39,911 nt of DNA from Phenylobacterium sp. (GTDB lineage Bacteria; Pseudomonadota; Alphaproteobacteria; Caulobacterales; Caulobacteraceae), in NCBI RefSeq assembly GCF_030698145.1, contig NZ_JAUYNW010000055.1, forward strand, positions 1-39,911, read 5' to 3'. Below, piece by piece: positions 27,711-37,593 of the stretch (position 1 is its first letter; each line of letters starts with the position of its first letter). A program made the position numbers and the translations under genes. A model generated the notes under the pieces. The model saw only the letters and a program-made list of their open reading frames with translations. It ran no database searches and was not told the DNA's origin.

Positions 27711-29867
27711 ATGAGACCGGAGTTCGCCGACTTGGCTTCCAAGGCCCGCAAACTGATCCTGAGCGCCAGCGCCGCGATCCTCGTGACCAGCGTCGCGCAG
27801 GCGCAGCCTGTGTCCGCGCCTCGGGCCGATGGAGGGCCCCGCCCGCTCGAACTGACGCAGACGCCGCAGACCGCCTATCGCCAGCCCTTGTCGGACGCCG
27901 ATTCCGCCGCCCTGCGCAGCGCCCTGGACGCGGCCAAGCGCGCCGACGTCACCGGCGCGCGATCGGCCATCGGCATGATCGGCGACCCGATCGCCCGCAA
28001 GATCGCCACCTGGGCCCTGGTCGACGCGGCCGCCGAGTCGCTGTCGTTCTTCGAAGTGGACCAGGCGCGTCGCGACCTGGCCGGCTGGCCGCGCGGCCAG
28101 CGCAGGCTGCTGGCGTCCGAGAAACTGCTGGAGACCTCCGGTCAAGATCCGCAGCGAATCATCGCCTGGTTCGGCGGCGGCGCGCCGCAGAGCGCCGAGG
28201 GCGCCATGGCGCTGGCTGCGGCCTATCAGGCGACCGGCAAGCCCCAGGAAGCCGCCGACCTGATCCGCGGCTTCTGGCGCGACAAAATCTTCGAGGCCGC
28301 TCCGCAGAAGGCCATGCTCACCCGCTTCGGCGCCGTGCTGACGCCGCAGGACCACATCCGGCGCGCCGACATCGTCCTTTACGGCTCGCAGGGTCCCGCG
28401 GCGCGCGACATGCTGCCCCTGCTGCCGCCCGATCACCTGGCCCTGGCCGAGACGCGGATCGCGTTCCGCGCCGGGTCGGTCAACGCCAACGACCTGGCCG
28501 CCGCCCTGCCCGCCGACCTCCTCAACCACCCGGGCCTGGCCTTCGAGCGCGCCGCCTACTACCGCAAGCGCAACCTCGAGACCCTGGCCCTGGCCCAGGT
28601 CCGCTATTTCCCAGTCGAGGTCCCCCACGCCGAGATGGCCGACCGGATCTGGGACGAGCGCTACCGCCTGGTGCTGTTCGCGCTTCGCAACGGCGACACC
28701 CAGGGCGCCTACGCCGCAGCCGCCAACAGCGGCCTGAAGTCCGGCGGCGACGCGGCGGACGCGGAGTTCTACGCCGGCTGGCTGGCGCTCAACCGGCTGC
28801 GCAATCCGGCCCAGGCCGACATCCATTTCGCCAACCTGGAAGTGATCGGCTCCTCGCCGATCACCAAGGGCCGGGCGCTCTACTGGCGCGGCCGGACGGC
28901 CGAGGCGGCGGGCGACCGCGCCAAGGCCGACGCCTTCTATGGCGCGGCGGCGCGCCACAACACCACCTTCTACGGCCTTCTGGCCGGCGAGAAGGTCGGC
29001 GGCGGGCGCCTGACCCTGGGCCAGGACCCGGCGGTCACCCAGGCCGACCGCGCCCGGTTCGAGGCCCGCGAATCGGTGCGCGCGGCGCGCCTGCTCTACG
29101 AGATGGGCGACAAGGACCGCTTCCGCGCCTTCGTACTGGCCCTCGACGACGTGCTACCCACCGCCGAGGAACAGGCCCTGCTGGTCGACCTGGCCCGCGG
29201 CTACGGTGACCAGGACACCTCGATGAAGGTGGTCCGCACGGCCGCACAGCGCGGCTTCATCCTGCCCGGCAGGGGCTATCCTGTGCGCACCCCGCCCCAG
29301 GTGATGGGCGCGCCGGAAACCGCCCTGACGCTCGGCATCACCCGCCAGGAGAGCGGCTTCGACCCCATGGTGCGCTCTGGTGTGGGCGCGCGCGGCATGA
29401 TGCAGCTGATGCCGGCCACCGCGGCGATGACCGCGCGCAAGGTGGGGCTGACCTACGCCCCGTCCATGCTGGACGATCCCGACTACAACATGCAGCTAGG
29501 CCAGGCCTATCTGGGCCAGATGGTGGGAACCTTCTCCGGCTCCTATCCGATGGCCATCGCCGCCTACAACGCCGGCCCCGGCCGGCCCAGCCAGTGGATC
29601 GCCTTCTGCGGCGACCCGCGCGGCGGCGGAACCGACCCGGTCGACTTCATCGAGTGCATTCCGTTCTCCGAGACGCGGAACTACGTGATGCGGGTGATGG
29701 AGGGGATGCAGGTCTATCGCGCCAAGCTGAACGGCGGCTCGGCCCCGATCACCCTGTCGGCGGACCTGAAACGCGGTGGTTACGGGGCCTATGCGGGCCC
29801 CACCCAGACATCGCCGGCGCCCCTGCCGATCGGCAGGGCGAGCACGCCGGTCCCGAATCCTCAGTAG
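27711..29867 (+). CDS. Soluble lytic murein transglycosylase
   Basis: A 718-residue periplasmic enzyme that cleaves peptidoglycan to anhydro-muropeptides. It has a signal peptide (about residues 1-31, ending VAQAQ), a long helical superhelix domain (about 50-510), and a C-terminal SLT catalytic domain with the catalytic Glu E547 (GITRQESGFDP), then GARGMMQLMPATA and MAIAAYNAGPGRPSQW. A Pro-rich tail follows. Divergent from dapA by about 106 bases. Its stop is 4 bases from the stop of the convergent TetR gene. Confidence 0.93.
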   Translation: MRPEFADLASKARKLILSASAAILVTSVAQAQPVSAPRADGGPRPLELTQTPQTAYRQPLSDADSAALRSALDAAKRADVTGARSAIGMIGDPIARKIATWALVDAAAESLSFFEVDQARRDLAGWPRGQRRLLASEKLLETSGQDPQRIIAWFGGGAPQSAEGAMALAAAYQATGKPQEAADLIRGFWRDKIFEAAPQKAMLTRFGAVLTPQDHIRRADIVLYGSQGPAARDMLPLLPPDHLALAETRIAFRAGSVNANDLAAALPADLLNHPGLAFERAAYYRKRNLETLALAQVRYFPVEVPHAEMADRIWDERYRLVLFALRNGDTQGAYAAAANSGLKSGGDAADAEFYAGWLALNRLRNPAQADIHFANLEVIGSSPITKGRALYWRGRTAEAAGDRAKADAFYGAAARHNTTFYGLLAGEKVGGGRLTLGQDPAVTQADRARFEARESVRAARLLYEMGDKDRFRAFVLALDDVLPTAEEQALLVDLARGYGDQDTSMKVVRTAAQRGFILPGRGYPVRTPPQVMGAPETALTLGITRQESGFDPMVRSGVGARGMMQLMPATAAMTARKVGLTYAPSMLDDPDYNMQLGQAYLGQMVGTFSGSYPMAIAAYNAGPGRPSQWIAFCGDPRGGGTDPVDFIECIPFSETRNYVMRVMEGMQVYRAKLNGGSAPITLSADLKRGGYGAYAGPTQTSPAPLPIGRASTPVPNPQ

Positions 29868-29871
29868 GCGC

Positions 29872-30501
29872 CTAGTCGGCCACCAGGCCGTGCATCAGGC
29901 CGTCGAGGGTGACCGCGATCAGTTCGTCGGTGGGAGCCCATTCGAAGTTCGGCCGGGTAATCGTCAAGGTGACGACGCCATGGCAGGAGGCCCACAGGGC
30001 CTGGGCCGCCGAATCGGCGGTGCCGGTGCGCAGCCGCCCCTCGGCCGCGATCTCGCGGACCACGCCGGAGAAGACGTCATAGCAACGCGCGCCCATGTCG
30101 GCGGTGCCCTCGTGCCAGACGCCCGAGATCTGCCGGGCGCCGGAGAACACCAGCTCGTAGGCGTTGGGATGCTCGAACCCCCAGCGCATGTAGCTCTCGA
30201 GCATCAGCTTGACGCGGGTGGCCGCGTCCACCGGCTTGGTGGCGATGGCGCTGTTGCGCTCCAGGAGCTGTCCGATCGTGCGCTCGCAGATCTCGAGCAG
30301 GATGCAGCCCTTGTCGGGGAAGTGCATGTAAAGGGCGGTCGAGGACACGCCCACTTCGTCGGCGATCTTGCGGATCGTCGCGCCTTCATAGCCCTCGGCG
30401 ACGAAGATGCGCTCGGCGGCCTCCAGGATCTCGGCCCGGCGAAGATGGCCGTCGCCCTTGGGTTTGCGGGCCGAGCGTCGCGCGGTCACTGCCGTGGTCA
30501 C
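29872..30501 (-). CDS. TetR-family transcriptional regulator
   Basis: The 209-residue regulator has an Arg/Lys-rich N-terminus (RRSARKPKGDGHLRRAE), then the helix-turn-helix ILEAAERIFVAEGYEGA, TIRKIADEVGVSSTALYMHF, and a C-terminal domain related to TetR_C_13-like modules (WHEGTADMGARCYDVF, LWASCHGVVTLTI). The ligand is unknown. GTG at 30501 is used because AAGGA lies 5 bases before it; a frame from 30600 has no such support. It is divergent from the small hypothetical gene at 30699. I see no other gene it clearly controls. Confidence 0.88.
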   Translation of the reverse strand: MTTAVTARRSARKPKGDGHLRRAEILEAAERIFVAEGYEGATIRKIADEVGVSSTALYMHFPDKGCILLEICERTIGQLLERNSAIATKPVDAATRVKLMLESYMRWGFEHPNAYELVFSGARQISGVWHEGTADMGARCYDVFSGVVREIAAEGRLRTGTADSAAQALWASCHGVVTLTITRPNFEWAPTDELIAVTLDGLMHGLVAD

Positions 30502-30698
30502 TGGAATCCTTCCGACATCTGAACAACTCAGCGGAAACCAAAACCACAGCCATGGCAAGTCCGCCGCCGGAAGGTGAGGCATTTCCGTGACTAAGGCCAC
30601 AGCGTAGATTCAGATGCGCTGCAAAGCCGCGGCTTGACGGAACCTAGACAGCGGGAGCCATCTTTCTCTTGGGGATGTCCCGAGGATTGGAAGCGACC

Positions 30699-30920
30699 AT
30701 GAAACTGCCGGACGACCAACTGCAACGCCTGGCCCTGCACAGCGCCTTCGGCCTTCACCTCATCGCCAAGTGGATGGCTGGGCGCACCGATGTGGACCCT
30801 GAGATCCGCGACCGCTTGAGCGTCCACATCGCGGCCCTGGAAGGCGTTTTCGCCTTCAACGGCCATGACTGGATCAAGGAAGAGATCGAAAGCACCGAAG
30901 CGGCGCTGCAAAGCCACTAG
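30699..30920 (+). CDS. Small hypothetical protein
   Basis: A 73-residue acidic protein, largely helical (LPDDQLQRLALHSAFGLHLIA, VDPEIRDRLSVHIAALEGV, WIKEEIESTEAALQSH), with no signal peptide or recognised domain. ATG at 30699 follows GGAAGCGACC, a modest ribosome site. Coding potential is supported by codon-position GC bias and by its clean placement between a TetR gene and a methyltransferase gene. Function is unknown. Confidence 0.6.
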   Translation: MKLPDDQLQRLALHSAFGLHLIAKWMAGRTDVDPEIRDRLSVHIAALEGVFAFNGHDWIKEEIESTEAALQSH

Positions 30921-30965
30921 TCGCGAGGCTGGACGGCCGGGCGTCCAAACGGCTAGTGCGGGACG

Positions 30966-31868
30966 ATGAGCAAGATCGCCCCCGCCGTCGCCGAGGCTCC
31001 CGGCGTCATGCGCACCACCGGCTGGAGCGACTACGCCCTGCTGGACAGCGGCGATGGGCGCAAGCTGGAGCGCTACGGCCCCTATTCGGTGGTGCGGCCC
31101 GAGCCCCAGGCCCTGTGGACGCCGACGCTGCCCCGCGAGACCTGGGACCGGGCCGACGCGGTCTTCGATCCCAGCGACGAGGAGGACGCCGGCCGCTGGC
31201 GCTTCCAGGGCAAGCCCAAGGAAAGCTGGCCCATGGCCTGGGGCGAGGCCCGGTTCCAGGCCCGCTTCACCGCCTTCCGCCATCTGGCCTTCTTCCCGGA
31301 GCAGGCCGCCAATTGGGCCTGGCTGGACCAGAGGATTCGCGCAATCAGCGGTCAGCCCAAGGTGTTGAACCTGTTCGGCTATACCGGCGTGGCCAGCCTG
31401 GTCTGCGCCGCCGCCGGCGCGGCCGTCACCCATGTGGACGCCTCGAAGAAGGCCATCGGCTGGGCGCGGGAGAACGCGACGCTGTCGGGGCTGGAGGACC
31501 GGCCGATCCGCTGGATCTGCGAGGACGCCCGCCGCTATGTGCAGCGCGAGGCGCGCCGGGGTTCGCGCTATGAGGGGATCATCCTCGATCCGCCGAAATA
31601 CGGCCGCGGACCCGACGGCGAGGTGTGGCGGCTGTTCGAGAACCTGCCTGAACTTTCGACCCTATGCGCTGAACTTCTTTCGGAAAATGCGTCCTTCCTG
31701 CTGCTCAACGCCTATGCCGAGCGCATCTCGGGTGCGGCCCTGGCCGGCCTGCTGGCCGACAAGCTCGGTGACCGCGGCGGCAGGATCGAATGGGGGGAAC
31801 TCGCCCTGGTGCAGGACGGCGGCGAGCGGCAGGTGGGCATGAGCTTCTACGCCCGGTGGGCCGCGTGA
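30966..31868 (+). CDS. Class I SAM methyltransferase, RlmI/RlmK-like
   Basis: A 300-residue Rossmann-fold methyltransferase with the SAM-binding VLNLFGYTGVASL, the acidic end of strand two VDASKKAIGWARENA, and the catalytic LDPPKYGRG. This motif set is shared with 23S rRNA cytosine and guanine methyltransferases of the RlmI/RlmK type, but the N-terminal PUA domain of RlmI is absent. The substrate is therefore probably RNA but not proven. It overlaps the SpoU-type gene by GTGA, so two RNA methyltransferases share a transcript. Confidence 0.87.
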   Translation: MSKIAPAVAEAPGVMRTTGWSDYALLDSGDGRKLERYGPYSVVRPEPQALWTPTLPRETWDRADAVFDPSDEEDAGRWRFQGKPKESWPMAWGEARFQARFTAFRHLAFFPEQAANWAWLDQRIRAISGQPKVLNLFGYTGVASLVCAAAGAAVTHVDASKKAIGWARENATLSGLEDRPIRWICEDARRYVQREARRGSRYEGIILDPPKYGRGPDGEVWRLFENLPELSTLCAELLSENASFLLLNAYAERISGAALAGLLADKLGDRGGRIEWGELALVQDGGERQVGMSFYARWAA

Positions 31869-32653
31869 CCGGCCGCGCGGTCACGTCGCTGACCAATCCG
31901 ACGGTGAAGGCCGTCCGCGCCCTGCATCTGCGCAAGGAGCGGGACGAGACCGGCCTGTTCGTCGCCGAGGGGCTGAAGATCGTCACCGAGGCGGTGGAGC
32001 TGGGCCATGCGCCCCGTATCCTGATGTACGGCCAGGAGGCCCAGGGCCATCCCCTGCTCCGCCAGGCGATCTCGGCCACCCAGGCCGCGCACGGCGAGGT
32101 CATCGAGGTCACCCAGGACATCCTCGCCAAGGTCTCGCGGCGCGACAATCCCCAGGCGGTTGTCGGCGTCTTCGCCCAGGCCTTCACGGCGCTTTCCGAC
32201 CTGAAGCCACAGGCCGCCCCCTGTTTCGTGGGTCTGCACCGGGTGCGCGATCCCGGCAACCTGGGAACCATCGTGCGCACCGCCGACGCCGCGGGCTGCG
32301 GGGCGGTGATCCTGGTGGGCGAGTGCTGCGACCCGTTCTCGGTGGAGGCCGTGCGCGCCACCATGGGCTCGATCTTCGCCGTGCCGATCGTCAAGGCCAC
32401 CGAGGCCGACTTCGCCGCCTGGCGCGCCGGCTGGCCCGGATCGGTGGTGGGCACCCTGCTCACCGCCGAGGTCGACCATCGCCAGGCGACCTACGCCAAG
32501 CCGGCCCTGGTGCTAATGGGCAACGAGCAGCAGGGGCTGACACCGGACATGGCCGCGCTGTGCGACGTCAACGTCAAGATCCCGATGCGTGGACGCGCCG
32601 ACAGCCTGAACCTGTCGGTGGCGACGGGGATCATGATCTACGCGGCGACCTAG
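31865..32653 (+). CDS. TrmH/SpoU-family RNA methyltransferase
   Basis: The 262-residue protein has a N-terminal substrate-binding part (VKAVRALHLRKERDETGLF) and the knotted SPOUT domain with its three motifs: RDPGNLGTIVRTADAAG, SVEAVRATMGSIFAVPI and LVLMGNEQQGLTPD followed by IPMRGRADSLNLSVATGI. Members make 2'-O-methyl marks on rRNA or tRNA. GTG at 31865 lies in the GTGA overlap with the upstream methyltransferase. Its stop shares CTAG with the convergent hrpB stop. Confidence 0.9.
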   Translation: MTGRAVTSLTNPTVKAVRALHLRKERDETGLFVAEGLKIVTEAVELGHAPRILMYGQEAQGHPLLRQAISATQAAHGEVIEVTQDILAKVSRRDNPQAVVGVFAQAFTALSDLKPQAAPCFVGLHRVRDPGNLGTIVRTADAAGCGAVILVGECCDPFSVEAVRATMGSIFAVPIVKATEADFAAWRAGWPGSVVGTLLTAEVDHRQATYAKPALVLMGNEQQGLTPDMAALCDVNVKIPMRGRADSLNLSVATGIMIYAAT

Positions 32654-35088
32654 GTCCCGCGCGGCTTGGCCCGGGCCGTGGGCGCCGCAGTCGCGGGGTC
32701 CTCGGGCCAGACGTGCTTTGGATAGCGGCCGCGCATGTCGGCGCGGACATCCTTCCAAGACCCTCTCCAGAAGCCGGGCAGGTCCTTGGTCACCTGCACC
32801 GGGCGATGGCCGGGCGACAGCAGCGAGAGCGTGATCGGCTGGCCGCCGATGCTGGGATGCTCGCCCAGCCCGAACACTTCCTGCACCCGCACATCGACCC
32901 TCGGCCCGCCCTCGGCGGCGTAGTCGATGGCGAAGCTGTTGCCGGTGGGGGCCGTCCAGCGGGTCGGCGCGGCGGCGTCGAGGCGGCGCTGCTGGTCCCA
33001 GGGGATCAGGGCGCGGACCGCCCCGTCGAGGGTGTCGGGCTTCAGGGCGGCCAGGGAACGGACACCCAACAGCAGGGGCCAGAGCCAGTCTTCAAGCCGG
33101 TCTAGCAAGGCCGCGTCGGAGAAATCAGGCCAGGCCTCGCCCTCTCGGCCCCGCAGGAAGGCCGCGCGCTGGCGCAGGCCGGAGGTCGAGTCGCTCCACG
33201 GAAGGGCGCCCAGACCCTCGGCGCGCACGCGATCGGCCAGGGCGGCAGCGATCAGGGCCGGGTCGGGCCGCTCATCGATCTCTTCACGTAGGGCCAGGCG
33301 GCCCAGGCGCACGATCCGCTTGGCGCGCAGGCGTCCGCCGCCGCTCTCCTCCAGACGGGTCTCGGTCTCGAGCTGGCCGGCGAAGACCCTGGCGAGGTCG
33401 GCCTCGTCCAGCGGCGCGGCCAACAGGATGCGGTCGCGACGTTCGCCGCCGCCCAGTTCGGCCACCGCTAGCCATTTCTCACGGGCGAGCGCATCGGTGG
33501 GCTCCACGAAGGCGCCGCGGCCGCTGGCGAGCTGGAACTCGCCCGAGCCGCCGCGCGCCTTGGCTATCCGCTCGGGATAGGCGAAGGCCAACAGCAGGCC
33601 GTCGTCCAGATGGGCCTCGCGCCCGGCCCGGCCCGCCAGGCCCGCCCAGCGGTCGGCCAGGGCGCGGGCGTCGCGGGCGCGGGGCGTGCGGTCGCGTTCG
33701 AAGCCTTCTAAGCGGTGGCGCAGGTCGGCGTCGCGTCCGCCCAGGCCGCGTTCGGTGACCAGGGCGGCGATCTGCGCGGCGCGGCCGCCCTGCCCGCTCA
33801 GTTGCGCCTTCAGCACCATGTGGGCCAGGCGCGGCGCTAGGGGGAACTCGGCCAGGGCCTCGCCGTGAGCGGTGAGTACGCCATCGTCGGTCAAGGCCTC
33901 CAAGCGCCGCAGCAGGGCGCGGGCCTCGGCGAACGCGGCGGCCGGGGGCGGATCGAGGAATGCCAGGTTCGCCGCGTCCTTGGCGCCCCATCGCGCCAAG
34001 TCGAGCGCCAGGCCCGACAGGTCGGCGTCCAGGATCTCGGGATCGGCATAGGCCGGCAAGGCGCGGGTCTCGGCCTCGTCCCACAGCCGATAGGCGACGC
34101 CGGGCTCCGTGCGGCCGGCGCGGCCCCGGCGCTGGTCGGCGGCGGCGCGGCTGACGCGGACGGTGGCCAGGCGGGTCAGGCCGCTCGATGGGTCGAACCG
34201 GGGGACGCGCGCCACCCCCGAATCGATCACCACCCGCACGCCCTGGATGGTCAGACTGGTCTCGGCGATCGAGGTGGCCAGCACGACCTTGCGGACCCCG
34301 TCGGGCGGCGGGGAGATGGCGCGGTCCTGCTCGGCGGCGTCCAGGGCGCCGTAGAGCGGCGCGATCCGCACGTCGGGCCGCCGGACGCGTTCGGCCAGCA
34401 GGTCGGCGGTGCGGCGGATCTCCCCCTGCCCCGGCAGGAAGACCAGGACGCTGCCGGTCTCTTCGGCCAGGGCCCGCTCCACGGCGCGGACCACGCGGTC
34501 CTCCAGGCGCAGCCGATCGTCGCGGCCCAGATAGCGGGTGACCACCGGATGAGCGCGGCCCTGGCTCTCAATCACCGGGGCCTGGTCCAGCAGCGCGCCT
34601 ACCGCGGCCCCATCCAGGGTCGCCGACATCACCAGGATGCGCAGGTCCTCGCGCAGCAGGCTCTGCGAGTCGCGGGCCAGCGCCAGGCCGAGGTCGGCGT
34701 CCAGGCTGCGCTCGTGGAATTCGTCGAAGATCACCGCACCGACGCCGTCCAGGGTTGCGTCGGAGAGGATCATCCGGCTGAACACCCCCTCGGTGACCAC
34801 CTCGATGCGGGTCCGGGCCGAGACCTTCGACTGCATCCGCACCCGGTAGCCGACCGTGTCGCCGACCCGCTCGCCGAGCGTCAGGGCCATGCGTTCGGCC
34901 GCAGCGCGGGCGGCCAGACGTCGCGGCTCCAGCATGATGATCTTGCGCCCGGCCAGCCAGGCCGCGTCCAGCAGGCGCAGGGGAACGACCGTGGTCTTGC
35001 CCGCCCCTGGCGGCGCCACAAGCACGGCCGACGTCCGCTCGGAGAGCGCCGTCCTCAGCGCGGGCAAAATTTCCTCGACCGGGAGCAT
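32650..35088 (-). CDS. hrpB: ATP-dependent helicase HrpB
   Basis: An 812-residue DEAH-box helicase of the HrpB family, a DExH protein with unclear biological role (RNA-related in some bacteria). Walker A is APPGAGKTT (K31), Walker B-like DEFH in VIFDEFHERSLD, motif III SATLDG, and the helicase C-terminal motifs QRRGRAGRTEPGVAYRL. The HrpB-specific C-terminal domain follows, to WRGSWKDVRADMRGRYPKH. ATG at 35088. Convergent with the SpoU-type gene, sharing stop bases; divergent from the permease gene by 173 bases. Confidence 0.93.
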   Translation of the reverse strand: MLPVEEILPALRTALSERTSAVLVAPPGAGKTTVVPLRLLDAAWLAGRKIIMLEPRRLAARAAAERMALTLGERVGDTVGYRVRMQSKVSARTRIEVVTEGVFSRMILSDATLDGVGAVIFDEFHERSLDADLGLALARDSQSLLREDLRILVMSATLDGAAVGALLDQAPVIESQGRAHPVVTRYLGRDDRLRLEDRVVRAVERALAEETGSVLVFLPGQGEIRRTADLLAERVRRPDVRIAPLYGALDAAEQDRAISPPPDGVRKVVLATSIAETSLTIQGVRVVIDSGVARVPRFDPSSGLTRLATVRVSRAAADQRRGRAGRTEPGVAYRLWDEAETRALPAYADPEILDADLSGLALDLARWGAKDAANLAFLDPPPAAAFAEARALLRRLEALTDDGVLTAHGEALAEFPLAPRLAHMVLKAQLSGQGGRAAQIAALVTERGLGGRDADLRHRLEGFERDRTPRARDARALADRWAGLAGRAGREAHLDDGLLLAFAYPERIAKARGGSGEFQLASGRGAFVEPTDALAREKWLAVAELGGGERRDRILLAAPLDEADLARVFAGQLETETRLEESGGGRLRAKRIVRLGRLALREEIDERPDPALIAAALADRVRAEGLGALPWSDSTSGLRQRAAFLRGREGEAWPDFSDAALLDRLEDWLWPLLLGVRSLAALKPDTLDGAVRALIPWDQQRRLDAAAPTRWTAPTGNSFAIDYAAEGGPRVDVRVQEVFGLGEHPSIGGQPITLSLLSPGHRPVQVTKDLPGFWRGSWKDVRADMRGRYPKHVWPEDPATAAPTARAKPRGT

Positions 35089-35261
35089 GAGGCGGTCTAG
35101 CCGGGCCGCCTTCCCGCGCCAAGCGGGCGCTCATTCCCCAGGCGCCCAGATTGGCGCAATCGGCCGCTGCGCGTTGGCGCTTGACCGCGAGCCAGACAAA
35201 AGGCCACGTAACGCCAAATCATGACCGAGCGGCGGGGGCCGCCGGAACTCCTGGAGGAAAT

Positions 35262-36809
35262 ATGTGGCGAGTTAAATCGCTCGACGCGATTCTTGCGACT
35301 GCCGAGAAAAAGTCGCTGCACCGCTCGCTGGGTCCATTCCAGCTCACCATGCTCGGCATCGGGGCCATCATCGGCACCGGGATTTTCGTGCTCACCGCCG
35401 AGGCGGCCCAAAAGGCCGGGCCCGGCATGATCGCGGCCTTCATCATCGCCGGGTTCGTCTGCGCGGTCGCCGCGCTCTGCTACTCCGAAATGTCTTCCAT
35501 GGTCCCGGTTTCCGGGTCCGCCTACACCTACAGCTACGCTGTCATGGGCGAGATGATGGCCTGGATGGTCGGCTGGGCGCTGATCCTGGAATACGCCGTG
35601 GCCGCCGGAGCGGTCTCCGTAGGCTGGTCCGGCTATGTGGTCGGGCTGGTGGAGAACGCCTTCAATATCGACATCCCCAGCGCCCTGGTTCTCGGGCCGA
35701 TGGACGGCGGGATCGTCAATCTGCCCGCCGCCCTTATCGCCCTGGTGGTGACCGCCCTGCTGGTGGTCGGCACCCGGGAATCGGCGACGGTCAACGCCTT
35801 CCTGGTGGCCGTGAAGGTCGCCGCCCTGTCACTGTTCTGCGTCCTGGCCCTGCCGGTGATGAAGATGGAGAATTTCGAGCCCTTCGCCCCGCTCGGCATG
35901 GCCGGGATCTCGGCGGCGGCGGCCTCGATCTTCTTCGCCTATGTCGGCTTCGACGCGGTCTCGACCGCGGCCGAGGAGACCAAGAATCCACAGCGGAACA
36001 TGCCGATCGGCCTGATCGGCTCGCTGGGCATCTGCACCATCTTCTACATCCTGGTCGCCATGGGCGTGATCGGCGGCGTCGGCGCCCAGCCGGTGATGGA
36101 CGCCAGCGGCGCGGGCCTGCGTCCCGGCAGCCCGGAACTCACGGCGGCCTGCGCCTCGCTCGCCGACAGCCACGTGGTCTGCTCCAAGGAAGCCCTGGCC
36201 TGGACCCTGCGCCAGATCGGCTGGCCGCAGATCGGCAATCTGCTGGGCCTGGCCGCCGGCCTCGCCCTGCCCTCGGTCATCCTGATGATGATGTTCGGCC
36301 AGACCCGGATCTTCTTCGTCATGAGCCGAGACGGCCTGCTCCCGGCGGTGTTCTCGAAGGTGCATCCCACCTTCCACACCCCCTATGTGATCACCATCAT
36401 CACCGGCCTGTTCGTTTCGGCCTTCGCCGCCTTCTTCCCGGTGGGCGTCCTGGCCGACATCTCGAACTCGGGCACGCTGTTCGCCTTCGCCATGGTGGCG
36501 ATCGCGGTGATGGTGCTGCGCAAGACCGATCCCGACCGCAAGCGCCCGTTCCGGACGCCCGCGGTGATGCTCGTCGCGCCCCTGGCCGCGCTCGGCTGCG
36601 TCTATCTGTTCTTCAGCCTCTCGACCGAGACCAAGCTGATGTTCGTCGGCTGGGCCGCCATCGGCCTGGTGGTCTACTTCCTCTACGGCCGCAGCCGCAG
36701 CCATGTGGGTCGTGGGATCATCGACGTGCCGGAACTGGCGGCCGATGCGCCTCCGGGCCCGGTGCCGCCGATGCCCGGCGCACCGTCTCCGACGGATCGC
36801 CGAGCCTGA
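35262..36809 (+). CDS. APC-superfamily amino-acid permease
   Basis: A 515-residue inner-membrane transporter with twelve or more hydrophobic segments. The typical opening is TMLGIGAIIGTGIFVLTA with the substrate-binding GxGxF-like loop, followed by CYSEMSSMVPVSGSAYTYSY and FFAYVGFDAVSTAAEETKNP. This matches the cationic amino-acid/APC (YfnA-like) group; the substrate is not known. ATG at 35262 has a strong GGAGGAAAT ribosome site; a longer upstream frame is not supported. Followed by an intrinsic terminator. Confidence 0.93.
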   Translation: MWRVKSLDAILATAEKKSLHRSLGPFQLTMLGIGAIIGTGIFVLTAEAAQKAGPGMIAAFIIAGFVCAVAALCYSEMSSMVPVSGSAYTYSYAVMGEMMAWMVGWALILEYAVAAGAVSVGWSGYVVGLVENAFNIDIPSALVLGPMDGGIVNLPAALIALVVTALLVVGTRESATVNAFLVAVKVAALSLFCVLALPVMKMENFEPFAPLGMAGISAAAASIFFAYVGFDAVSTAAEETKNPQRNMPIGLIGSLGICTIFYILVAMGVIGGVGAQPVMDASGAGLRPGSPELTAACASLADSHVVCSKEALAWTLRQIGWPQIGNLLGLAAGLALPSVILMMMFGQTRIFFVMSRDGLLPAVFSKVHPTFHTPYVITIITGLFVSAFAAFFPVGVLADISNSGTLFAFAMVAIAVMVLRKTDPDRKRPFRTPAVMLVAPLAALGCVYLFFSLSTETKLMFVGWAAIGLVVYFLYGRSRSHVGRGIIDVPELAADAPPGPVPPMPGAPSPTDRRA

Positions 36810-36817
36810 TAAGGAGA

Positions 36818-36841
36818 GACCCGGGTTCGCCCGGGTCTTTT
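36818..36841 (+). terminator. Rho-independent terminator after the permease
   Basis: GACCCGGG (36818-36825) pairs perfectly with CCCGGGTC (36830-36837) around a TTCG tetraloop, then TTTT at 36838-36841. It begins 8 bases after the permease stop. Confidence 0.88.
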
Positions 36842-36872
36842 CATATGGGCCTCAAGGCCCGATGCTAGGGCC

Positions 36873-37541
36873 ATGAGCACCGAACCGCCCATCCGCGCCC
36901 TGATCGCGCCCGTAACGCCCCTGGCGCAGAACTGCACCATCGTATGGTGCGCCAAGACCCGAAAGGCCGCGATCATCGATCCGGGCGGCGAGGTCCCCCG
37001 CCTGCTGGAGGCCCTGAAGGCGCACGACCTGACACTCGAGAAGATCTGGATCACCCACGGCCACCTGGACCATGCCGGCGGGACCCAGGCGCTGAAGGAG
37101 ATCACCGGTTGCCCCATCGAGGGGCCGCATCCGGACGACGCCTTCTGGATCGACGACATCGGGACCTCCGGCGCGCGCTGGGGCATGCCCGAGGCCAAGA
37201 CCTTCACCCCTGACCGCTGGCTGGCCGACGGCGACATCGTCACCCTCGGGGAGACCCAGTTCGAGGTCTATCACTGTCCCGGCCACACCCCGGGCCATGT
37301 GGTGTTCTTCCACCGCGAGGCGCGCTTCGCCCAGGTGGGCGACGTGCTGTTCCAGGGTTCCATCGGCCGCACGGACTTCCCGCGCGGCAATCATCAGCAG
37401 CTCATCGATTCCATCACCGGCCGGCTCTGGCCGCTGGGCGACGACGTCGCCTTCGTGCCCGGCCACGGCCCCATGTCGACCTTCGGCGCCGAACGGCGCA
37501 CCAATCCGTTCGTGGCCGACGAGGTCCTGGCCGACGCATGA
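36873..37541 (+). CDS. Metallo-beta-lactamase fold hydrolase (GloB-like)
   Basis: A 222-residue soluble protein with the metal-binding motif THGHLDHAGG (H62, H64, D66, H67), later HCPGHTPGHVVF, GDVLFQGSIGRTDFPRGN and the final VPGHGP. This is the YcbL/glyoxalase II-like group, which hydrolyses glutathione thioesters; the physiological substrate is not fixed. ATG at 36873. It has its own short leader after the permease terminator and lies 52 bases before the response regulator gene. Confidence 0.9.
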   Translation: MSTEPPIRALIAPVTPLAQNCTIVWCAKTRKAAIIDPGGEVPRLLEALKAHDLTLEKIWITHGHLDHAGGTQALKEITGCPIEGPHPDDAFWIDDIGTSGARWGMPEAKTFTPDRWLADGDIVTLGETQFEVYHCPGHTPGHVVFFHREARFAQVGDVLFQGSIGRTDFPRGNHQQLIDSITGRLWPLGDDVAFVPGHGPMSTFGAERRTNPFVADEVLADA

Positions 37542-37566
37542 TGCTTTCAAGCGTGAAATCCGGACG

Positions 37567-37582
37567 TTACGGAACGACGTAA
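37567..37582. promoter_or_regulatory. Small inverted repeat before the response regulator
   Basis: TTACG (37567-37571) and CGTAA (37578-37582) flank six bases, 11 bases upstream of the response regulator start. It could be an autoregulation site, but the arms are short and it overlaps the likely leader, so the call is weak. Confidence 0.25.
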
Positions 37583-37593
37583 GGATAGCGCGG

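Noticed and set aside
27620..29209. Plus-strand open frame of 529 codons
   Set aside because: It is a second frame of the lytic transglycosylase gene with Arg/Pro/Gly-rich content.
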